From the NCBI GenBank assembly GCA_963846635.1, contig CAWJXM010000041.1:186001-250000 (forward strand): a stretch of 64,000 nt of DNA, in the 5' to 3' direction. The DNA is from AP-15 sp963846635. Its GTDB lineage: Bacteria; Pseudomonadota; Alphaproteobacteria; ATCC43930; CGMCC-115725. The notes below the pieces were generated by a model. The model had not been told where the DNA came from. It ran no database searches and saw nothing but the letters and a program-made list of their open reading frames with translations. The position numbers and the translations under genes are program-made. Of this stretch, positions 53,933-64,000 are shown in pieces (within the stretch, counting starts at the first letter, position 1; the number at the start of each line of letters is the position of its first letter).

Positions 53933-55139
53933 GCTCAACATCCATCAGTTTTCGCGAGAATGGTTTGACGGGTTAAAGCGAGGTGTGATGCAACGATTTT
54001 GTGTTTGCTCTGACGTGGGATCGCGCCATGGCACAAGTGAACGGGATCGTGGTTTGGACGGAAGGCATCAAAGCGGAGCTGGCAAAGCGGCTGCCAAAGC
54101 AGCGCAAAACGCAGCGGGACAAGCTGGCGGTTCTGGTGGCGACCATGCTGCATGTGCGCAGTGCCAATCTGGTGGAGCTGGCGGCTGGGCTGCCTCGGGA
54201 CTCCGATCGCTGGGACATGGGATATCAATGGATTTCCCGGTTTCTGGCCAATGACTTGGTGTGCTGCGATACGGTCATGGAACCGTTCGCCCGCGAGATC
54301 CTGGCCCGGCTGGCCGAGACCGGGGAGCCGATCCCGCTGATCCTCGACCAGACCACGGCCTCCGATCGACACCAGATCCTGATGCTGAGCGTGCGCTGGG
54401 GCGAGCGCGCTCTGCCGCTGGCCTGGCGGGTCGAGGAAACCGCGGGCGCCATCGGCTTCGCCACGCAACAAGAGTTGCTCGCGGTGGTCGCCGGCTGGCT
54501 GCCTGCCGATCTGGGGGTGGTGCTGCTCGCTGACCGCTTCTACGGAACCCCCGCGATGATCCGGTGGTGTCACGATCGCGGGTGGGACTATCGCCTGCGG
54601 CTCAAGGGCAATCTCCTCGCCCGCTGGGGCACAACAAAAACCACGACCGGCGGCCTCGCTCTGGCCGGCGGCCACTATTTCGAAGCTGTCGCCCTCACCG
54701 GCCAGCGGGTTACGACCAACATCGGCATCATTCGCGATCCCGGACATGCCGAGCCCTGGATCATCGCCATGTCAGCCAAGCCGGGATATCTGACCACCTT
54801 GGGATATGCTGATCGCTGGGGCATCGAGCCGATGTTCTCCGACTTCAAATCGCGCGGGTTTGGCCTCGAACAGACCCATATCCAATATCCCGATCGCCTC
54901 GCCCGGCTGATCTTAGTCATGTCTTTGGCCCTTTACTGGGCGGTCTCGACCGGCATGTGGGACCAAGTCAACAATCCAATCCCCGCCGAAAAAAACGACC
55001 CGACCATCAGCCTGCCAAGCTCGCCCGCGGAAGGCTTTCCTGGTTCACGCGGGGCCTCCGGCGCGCCATCAAACTCCTCCTCAAATGCCTCCCTCTCCCG
55101 AAACTCTGGGGATGCCTATTAAACTGATGGATGCTCAGC
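53933..55139 (+). mobile_element. IS4-family insertion sequence, 1207 bp
   Basis: The element has inverted ends: GCTCAACATCCATCAGTTTT at 53933-53952, and at the right the reverse complement of GCTGAGCATCCATCAGTTTA (55120-55139), 17 of 20 matching. It is flanked by a 7-base direct repeat GATTCGG. One transposase gene fills it. The size, ends and target duplication indicate a complete, fairly recent insertion into the DNA methyltransferase gene; the transposase reads in the opposite direction to the methyltransferase. Confidence 0.9.
54028..55122 (+). CDS. IS4-family transposase
   Basis: A DDE transposase starting MAQVNGIVVWTEGIKAELAK (an in-frame GTG at 54001 is an alternative). The catalytic acids are D107 (LILDQTT), D169 (LLADRFYG) and E267 in the Y-R-E-K signature YADRWGIEPMFSDFKS. 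The zero frame ends at 55122 with a Ser/Pro-rich tail that looks out of frame. A run of seven A at 54989-54995 forms the slippery heptamer A AAA AAC; a -1 shift there gives a basic, hydrophobic tail (WFTRGLRRAIKLLLKCLPLP) ending at 55127 that fits IS4 transposases better. Either programmed shifting or loss of one A could explain this. Confidence 0.88.
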   Translation: MAQVNGIVVWTEGIKAELAKRLPKQRKTQRDKLAVLVATMLHVRSANLVELAAGLPRDSDRWDMGYQWISRFLANDLVCCDTVMEPFAREILARLAETGEPIPLILDQTTASDRHQILMLSVRWGERALPLAWRVEETAGAIGFATQQELLAVVAGWLPADLGVVLLADRFYGTPAMIRWCHDRGWDYRLRLKGNLLARWGTTKTTTGGLALAGGHYFEAVALTGQRVTTNIGIIRDPGHAEPWIIAMSAKPGYLTTLGYADRWGIEPMFSDFKSRGFGLEQTHIQYPDRLARLILVMSLALYWAVSTGMWDQVNNPIPAEKNDPTISLPSSPAEGFPGSRGASGAPSNSSSNASLSRNSGDAY

Positions 55140-55146
55140 GATTCGG
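55140..55146. repeat. IS4 target site duplication, right copy
   Basis: Second copy of GATTCGG, directly after the right end of the IS4-family element and matching 53926-53932. Confidence 0.85.
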
Positions 55147-55704
55147 GCCAACACGCTACAACAATCACGCAGCCAAATGTCCAAATACGGCATGGCTTGG
55201 GTGCTTGCCATTAGGTACATGGCGCCGGTATCTTTGAGTTTTTTAAGACAAAGATCAAGCCAGCTGTAGCACCACTCACAATAGGCAACATCAGAGGGCC
55301 AGCGATCTTCAAAATTACCGAAAGTTTTTCCGATATTATAAGGAGGATCGGCGAACACGAGGTCGATACTTCTATCCGAAATCGTTGAACGTAAAACGTC
55401 TACACCGTCACCGTGATAAATTGTGGTCAGATCATTAGAAAATCGCACGACAGATTGTCCATTCATTGCGTCCTTCACACCGGTTGGCCCGAAATCTTAC
55501 GTAGCCTACAGTTGATTTGCATAGAACGACCCCCTAATTCGTGCAAGAGTGTTTACCACGGTTCTGCTAGCGGTTTCGGATACTATCTTCGCGCTGGCGC
55601 TTCGATGGTACGGGTTTGCGTCTTGCTGCCCATTGGCGGCCAGCAGATCGACGGTCGCCCGACCGGGCCGGCGGGTTGTTGCATCGCCAAGCGGTGCTGA
55701 CGAA

Positions 55705-55733
55705 TTGACACTTTCGGCCGGGCCGCCTATCTG
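55705..55733 (+). promoter_or_regulatory. Probable housekeeping promoter of secA
   Basis: TTGACA (55705-55710), a 17-base spacer and TATCTG (55728-55733) match the vegetative sigma pattern with optimal spacing. Transcription would begin near 55740, about 50 bases before the secA ATG. The rest of the 323-base gap between the methyltransferase start (55466) and secA holds no convincing gene; no SecM-like leader was found. Confidence 0.5.
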
Positions 55734-55789
55734 TCAGGAGTTGCCGTGCGCATGTATTCCCCTATCCGCAACCGTTTTCCGAGGCTGCC

Positions 55790-58519
<2,730 letters not shown>

Positions 58520-58586
58520 TCAAATCCGAGCCAAAACGGGCCGGCTCGACAGGTGGAATGGGGTCTGCTAAAACGCAGACTACTCT

Positions 58587-58662
<76 letters not shown>

Positions 58663-58757
58663 AGTTTTTCAATAGATTAGGTTCCTCAAAGGTTGGTCCG
58701 TTTTTCTGCGGGTAAGCGTCAGGTAAGCTTCGCGTTGGGAAACACACGCGCGAGCGG

Positions 58758-61700
58758 TCACTCGAAGCCGGTGGATTCGGATTTAAATTTTAGCTGGCGG
58801 GCGTTGTCGCGGACGACGCCGGTATCGGTTTCATCAAAGCCGTCGGCCAACTCGGCTTCGATCTCGAGCGCGAGTTTGACCTTGGTCCCCGGGCTGCGCT
58901 GCAGTTCCTCGACCACCGCTTTTACGATGGCCTCGAACGCCCTTACCGGCCGGACCACGTCGATCTCGACAGAGCCATAGAAGCGGCGGGGCCGGTTCGA
59001 GGCCGGCTGCGAGGGTTCTGGCGCCGGCATCCCGGGACCATCGCCAGGCGGTCTCGGCACGCCATCCGGGCGGGGTTGAGGAGACAGGTGCGTGCGCAAC
59101 TGCGCCACCGCAATATCCGGCCGCGCCAACAGCGCTGATGCTGCGATCGGGCCCATCGGCGCTTTCTGCCAGAGCAGGCCGGTGTATTTGCCTGCAGCCT
59201 CGTCGAACCCGTCGGCGTAGGCGAATTTCGGATCGAGCTTGGCAAGAGCCTCGCGGATCGCATTCTCCAAAACAACCCTGTCTCGCAGCTTTGGCAGATA
59301 GACATAAGTCGAAAACCAGCCGGCGATCTCGGCCACCGGCAAATGTGGCCGATCCGCCGGCCAAAGCTCCGCAAGGCGGGTCGCCAGGGTGTCGCCGCCG
59401 AGGGTCTCCTTGATGATGGCGTCACCCTTGGCGCTCGCCTTTTCGTATACGGCGGCCGGCACGCTGCTGCGCTCGCGCGCGGTAACTGACAGATGATCGA
59501 GGTCGAAGGGTTTTCCGGGTTCCATGGCTTCGACCGGGAACAGCACATGGCCCCAGGCGGCGCGAACCGCGCGCGCCGCACCCTCACGGGTGTTTTCGCT
59601 CTTTCGCGCGCGTCCGCGAGCTGTGCCTGGGTCATTTGATCTTGGAGGCGTTTATCGACCTGTTTGTTCTGGCGCGGATCGCCGCCGATCATTTCCCACG
59701 CCAGCGCCCGGCGCATTGCGTCCCGCGCGGTGGCGAGCTGCGCGGTATCTCCGGCGACGAACAGCAGGTTGTTCTTATTGTGCCGCTGTCCGCTGCGGCA
59801 GCGCATCAGGGTGTCGGTTGCGGCGCTCGTCGCCTCGGACTTCCCGGGGCCACGGCCCGCGTGAGGCGTCGCCGGTCCGAGGATCACCAGCGACATCGCC
59901 TCGGCTTCGTCGATCGCGGTCGGGTCATCGGGAGCGCCGAAAACCCGGAAGAAACCGCTTTTGACCTTGGCGTCCTCGCGCAACAAGTCGACGACTGCCT
60001 CGTCGACTTCGTGCGCCGGCAGTGCGCGAGCAAGACCATCGGCGAGCTGTTTCAGGGTCGCTTGCGTCGAGAACCAATAGCGTCCACCCTGTTCGTGCAA
60101 ATAGGTGGCGCCCTCGGACAATTCGCGCAGCGCCTCACCGAAAATCGCGAGCTGGTCACCGGGCTCGGCGCAAGCGAGCCGCAAGCCTTGTTCGGTCAGC
60201 CCAGCATTGGATTGACCGACGAGCGGCGCCGAGCACAAAAACACCGCTCGCGCCGCCCTAGTCGCAGCGCGCGCTTGGCTAATGCGGCGCGAGGGGTTCG
60301 CCTCCAGCCTCTGCGGCAACGAGCCATAGCCGTCGACCTCGGTATCGACAACCGATGCAAAAGCGGGATCAAGCGGATAGAGCACGCTCGTCCGCACCCG
60401 CTCGTGCGCCACCGGCACGCGCGCCGGCAGGATCAGCGGGTCGGGCACCCGCTCCTGCCACAACACGCCGACGACGTTGGCCATAAAGCGCAGCACGTCG
60501 CGGGTGCGCTGAAATTTTTCGAGGCTCGACCAATCGCGTGACAGCCGGTCGAACAATTCGGGATGGATCGGGTAGGAGAGCCGCAGCAATTCGGTATAGC
60601 GCAAGTCCTTCGCCTCGGGCGGAAACTCGGCTGCGTTCCGCCGATACATCTCGGCAAAAGCCTTGACCGTGTCCTCGCGCGCGCGTTCGCCATCGGCGTC
60701 GAGCGGCTGGAACAGGCGGCGGCGGACGATTTCATAGGTCTCGTTGCCAGAGGCCGGCAGCCAGGCCGATTGCACGCGGCCGAAGACTTTTTCCAGCCGC
60801 AACAGTGCTTCGAGCCCGCGGGCTCCGCCGGCCTCGGGGCCGCTCTCGGGCAGCGAGCCCACGACGATCACCCCCGGCACCATCTTGGCCGCTTCGGTCA
60901 AGGACTGGATGAAGGACAAAAACGCCTCGAACCGCACGTCATCCAGCTGCCGGGCGAACATCACCAGCTCGTCGAGCAGGATCACGCTTGCTCCGGCAAG
61001 ACGGAACACCTCGACCATCAATTCGGAGCCGGGATTGGTGCGCGCCGCTTCAGCCTCGGCGACGAGCGCCAAGCCGGCGTTGCCAGCGAGCCGCCAGGCG
61101 AGATAGCCCCACAGGGTGCGCACTTTCGGCCCATGACTCAAAGTCAGCGACACGTCGGTGCCTTTGGAGGAGCCGACAAAGGCAGCGAGCTGTGGTTTTT
61201 CCCAGGAGAGCCCGCCAAGTCCGGCGACGAGCGGCGCGAGGCCCGGCAAATCGGACGGGTCGCCGCCCTCGGCCATATGCCGCGCCAAGTGGTAAAGCGA
61301 CAGCAGGGTGTGGGTCTTGCCGCCGCCAAACGCGGTCTGCAATCCGATGACCGGGTCGCCGCCCTGGCCCGCGAGCCGCTGCAACGCCGAACTCAGGACG
61401 CGCTTCAGGCCTTCAGTCAGAAAGGTGATGCCGAAAAAACCGCGGGGGGTCGCGTAATCGCCCTCGGCATTGCCGGAATCGACCGCGAACAGATCCGCGG
61501 CAAACTCGGCTTGCTTAAAACGGTTTTCGAGCACATCGGGGTGCGGCAACGCCACCTCGATCCACGGCCGCAATGCCTTGCCCTTGGCTGTCGTTGCCGG
61601 TTCGGGCGCGGGCGGGGTTGGGGTTGCTGACGGCGACGCTGGGGCAGAGGCGATCCCGCTTTGCCGCTGCTCGTCATAGCGACGCTTGGCTTCGGCGGTC

Positions 61701-62086
61701 TCCGCCGCCGGCGCCTTGACCGCGCGCAATACCTCGTGGATCGCATCGAGATAGCGCAATGCCTCGTGGTCCTGCAGCGGGATCGACAAATGCGAGGTCG
61801 CGTTGCGCGCCTCCAGCGCAGTCGAGACAAAATTGCGCACCCGGTGCCGCTCGCGCCGGTCGAAGGCTTCGCCGAAGGCGTCGCCCCAATTGTCGATCAT
61901 CGTCTTTAGTAGGGCGTATTCGTCGAGCGCGCCGCGCGGGTCGCCGCCGACGGCGCGGCTGGCGTAAACCGCCCATTGGGCGCCGTGCCGCGCCTTCATC
62001 CGCGCTTCGACAAAGGGCGCGAGACCGCGGCGCAGATGATAAAGCGCACCCTGTACGCGCTGCAGTGCTTCCTTTTCGGTGTTCAT
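58758..62086 (-). CDS. DUF499 AAA+ ATPase with N-terminal HEPN-like domain, frameshifted
   Basis: The start MNTEKEALQRVQGALYHLRR at 62086 overlaps the upstream methyltransferase stop (ATGA). Residues 1-125 resemble the Swt1-like HEPN domain with the nuclease-type motif R94-x4-H99 (ARNATSHL). The ATPase has Walker A FGGGKTHTLL at about 253-262 and Walker B SVILLDE at about 367-373. The frame breaks at about 59605-59613 in a CG repeat and resumes AWGHVLFPVEAMEPGKPFDL to the end RDNARQLKFKSESTGFE. Restored length is about 1109 aa. DUF499 ATPases paired with DUF1156 methyltransferases occur in BREX-like phage defence loci; the role here is inferred from that pairing. Confidence 0.85.
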
Positions 62087-64000
62087 TGAGTGGCAACCTC
62101 CCCGAACAGGTCCGGCATCGGCGGTTCGAGCCGATATCGCGCGGCTTGGTCTTCGAGGTTGGTCCAATCCTGGGCCAGCTCGTTGTAGACCAGCGCCTCG
62201 GCGGCCCAGCCCTTTTGCGACGCGATTTCATAAAGGCGGTAAGCAAGCTTGCGCGCGTCCTCGGCTTTGGCGCCCATCGCCGCGATGAGCCGCGCCGCCG
62301 GCTCGGCCCCGCCTTCCTCGGCGCGCAGCACGCGCGCAGTGTGCTGCACAAATGCCCAGACCGTGGTAGCGCGGGTCTTTATCCGGCGACCAGTGATCCG
62401 ACAGTTTGTCGCGGGGTGTGAGCCTCGCTTTGCCGTTGAGGTTCTGGAAAACGCCCGAGTGGAACAATGCCTCGATCGGGATGTTTTTGGCGGTCGCGAT
62501 ATTGATCAGATCGCCCGAGGCTCGCGCATCGAAGCCGTAGGTCGAAAACCAGGCAAGTGCCACCTGGGTCTCGGGGTCGAAATCGGCGTCGAGATCGTCC
62601 TCGATCTCGCCCCAGACGCGGTTGATCAGGGCGAGTGCAGTCCTGACCGTCATCGGCTGGTCGTCGTCTTCGAGCACGCGGGCGTAGCGGGTGAACACCC
62701 CCATCCCTGGCCCGATCACCGCTTGCTGCATATCGACTGGGCTGACCCCGGCCCTCCGAATTTTATCGATTGCCACCGGCATCTCACGGCGCAAGGCTCG
62801 CAGAAAGTCGGAGCGTGTCGCGGCCGGTGCATTTTCGGGCCGCTTGCGGCAGACATGAACAACGGATGAAGCCAAGGCATTGGCGTCGCGAGCAATCATA
62901 CGGTTGGCAAGCTCGGTACGGACCGGCCACGTGCCGTCTACGGCAAGCCCACTGTCGAACACGGCTTGCAGAAACGATGCCCAACCGGGCGAGAGAATAC
63001 CCTCTTCGGCCAATTCGGATTGCTTGAAGGCGTAATAGATTGTCAGCGGCTCAGCATCGGTTGCCGCTTTGCGCATCGCGGTCAGCGCCGTGCTCATGCC
63101 CCGCATGAAAAGAACTTCTGCTTTCTCATTGCCGCCATGCCGGTACGGGGTGGCAACAAGTTCGTCGTCCTTCGGCGTCGTCAGTCGGCGGAACAGGTCC
63201 GGCCAAATGTCTACAAGTGATCGCCGGAGCCAGACGTAGAAGAAATCAGAAAGATCGGCATAACCGATATTGTCGTAATACGGCGGGTCAGTGGTAATAA
63301 TGTTCGGCCGGATGGGAAAGGAGTTTTTTGCGGCGTCGATATCTGCAACGCCAGCGACAGTTGATGCGGGGAGCGCCTCTATGCAAAGGCTTACCCATTC
63401 CACCGACGGACTGAACGTACCCGATGAGTAGCAAAACGGATTTCCTTCTCCGAAGTCCCACGTCATCGGAATGGCCTGACGCGCGAAGGTATTTCGGAGC
63501 TGAAGCTTGCTCGGGCTGCTGTCCCAAGTGGCGATCGAGGAGTGTCGATCAACCACTCGATCCACCGCGAATGCCAGATACGTTGCGACAGCATCGGCGT
63601 AGGCGACGGGGCCGGTGCCACGCTCGTGAAGCAAGATCGGGTCGTCAGCGAGGGCAGCGGCGCGCGCGTCGGCGAGCACCTTATCCCGCGCCTCGCCGAC
63701 CAGATCGGAAAACGTCGTCAGCACCACCAACTGGCGCGGCGTGAAGAGGGAGGCAAAAGTCTTTAGGCCGTAATTCGGGGTTTTGAAATCCCTGGGATTG
63801 TTTGGTAAATCGCCTTCTGGCTCCCAATTGGGTTTTGCCTCGGTGGCGATCTCGCTCCCAATTGGGTTTTGCCTCGGTGGCGATCTCGACATGATCTTCA
63901 CTGGGCGGAAGGTACACGCGGCCACGCTTTCCTTCCGCGACGATCGCCATCAGCCGCGTCCCGAGGCCATGCCTCTGCCCCTCCGTGCGGATGTAGGTGA
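62083..64000 (-). CDS. DUF1156 DNA methyltransferase (COG1743), partial and frameshifted
   Basis: This gene enters from the right edge. The first readable part ends RLMAIVAEGKRGRVYLPPSE then DHVEIATEAKPNWE. An exact 34-base tandem duplication (63821-63888) then throws it out of frame. The main frame continues EGDLPNNPRDFKTPNYGLKT, FTPRQLVVLTTFSDLVGEAR and the catalytic motif TDPPYYDNIGYADLSDFFYV. A second one-base break at about 62380, in an A run, is followed by ATTVWAFVQHTARVLRAEEG and the end PMPDLFGEVATQ at 62083. The protein is an adenine-specific methyltransferase of the COG1743 type, directly upstream of and overlapping the DUF499 gene. Confidence 0.85.
63821..63888. repeat. Exact 34-bp tandem duplication inside the DUF1156 gene
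   Basis: Two perfect, adjacent 34-base copies lie at 63821-63854 and 63855-63888, each beginning CTCCCAATTGGGTTTTGCCT. Each contains the 10-base palindrome CCCAATTGGG. Because 34 is not a multiple of 3, two copies put the gene out of frame and one copy would restore it (KPNWE joined directly to PEGDLPNNPRDF). The arrangement could switch by slippage or recombination, or be an assembly artefact. Confidence 0.95.

Larger units (their letters stand above)
53347..55466 (-). pseudogene. Adenine-specific DNA methyltransferase (YhdJ-like), interrupted by an IS4 element
   Basis: The N-terminal part starts MNGQSVVRFSNDLTTIYHGD at 55466 (AAGGA precedes) and has motif IV DPPY at residues 40-43. The IS interrupts after SVLARI. 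Beyond it the gene continues VWYYDSSGVQARRYFGSLYE, SQKPEALLERIIKASSNPGD and motif I LVLDPFGG, ending at 53347. The order DPPY then DPFGG is that of beta-class enzymes such as YhdJ (M.EcoKII, ATGCAT). Removing the IS plus one 7-base target copy (1214 bases) leaves exactly 906 bases, 302 codons, with an unbroken frame, close to the YhdJ length of 294 aa. Confidence 0.88.

Noticed and set aside
58663..58757. Phage-type attachment site and integrase next to tRNA-Lys
   Set aside because: No integrase gene and no second copy of the tRNA 3' end were found within the window, so an island boundary remains only a suggestion.

Overview
The window is GC-rich chromosomal DNA from an alphaproteobacterium, most like the Rhodospirillales/Acetobacteraceae; the genus cannot be named from this sequence alone. 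Support: the cluster kdsD-lptC-lptA-lptB-rpoN-hpf-ptsN, an Hsp20 gene followed by a DUF1150 gene, a long L25 (Ctc) protein, a cytochrome bc1 operon, and the order lgt / COG1565 methyltransferase / pgeF. No rRNA, CRISPR array or replication origin was seen. There are two tRNA genes, Leu(CAG) and Lys(CTT).

Layout. 0-4 kb: branched-chain amino acid synthesis (ilvB 3' end, ilvN, ilvC) with a secreted carboxylesterase inserted between ilvN and ilvC. 4-13 kb: glgA, then minus-strand ychF, pth, rplY, prs, a lipoprotein, pgeF, a methyltransferase and lgt. 13-18.5 kb: methionine salvage (mtnA, mtnP) and cytochrome bc1 (petA-petB-petC). 18.6-24 kb: trmL split by an IS5-type remnant, hemF, a Tim44-like protein, a heat-shock hsp20 with a ROSE-like RNA thermometer, ptsN and hpf. 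24-30.4 kb: rpoN, LPS export genes, kdsD, an RNase D and tRNA-Leu. 30.6-35 kb: an RND efflux pair. 35-44 kb: rfbC, GNAT, one-carbon genes (fhs, 5-formyl-THF cyclo-ligase) and a row of MFS transporters. 44-46 kb: TPP riboswitch and thiC. 46-49.4 kb: small genes, two YXWGXW lipoproteins and a decayed zone (IS66 remnant, broken methyltransferase). 49.4-52 kb: mutT, argJ and a peptidyl-prolyl isomerase. 52-55.5 kb: an AT-richer restriction-modification operon whose methyltransferase carries an intact-looking IS4-family element. 55.8-58.5 kb: secA. 58.6-64 kb: tRNA-Lys, then a DUF499 ATPase and a DUF1156 DNA methyltransferase running off the right edge, a pairing I connect with BREX-type phage defence.

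The most interesting part is the right end. Two defence modules flank secA and the DNA methyltransferase of each is broken in a potentially reversible way: by an IS4 element with a 7-bp target duplication whose exact removal restores a 301-codon gene, and by an exact 34-bp tandem duplication whose loss of one copy restores the DUF1156 frame. The DUF499 protein also carries an N-terminal Rx4H motif typical of HEPN nucleases.

Caution: many single-base indels split genes that should be intact (ilvC, prs twice, 5-formyl-THF cyclo-ligase, an MFS transporter, the DUF499 gene, the DUF1156 gene). The pattern looks more like sequence or assembly error than biology, so every frameshift here needs read-level confirmation.
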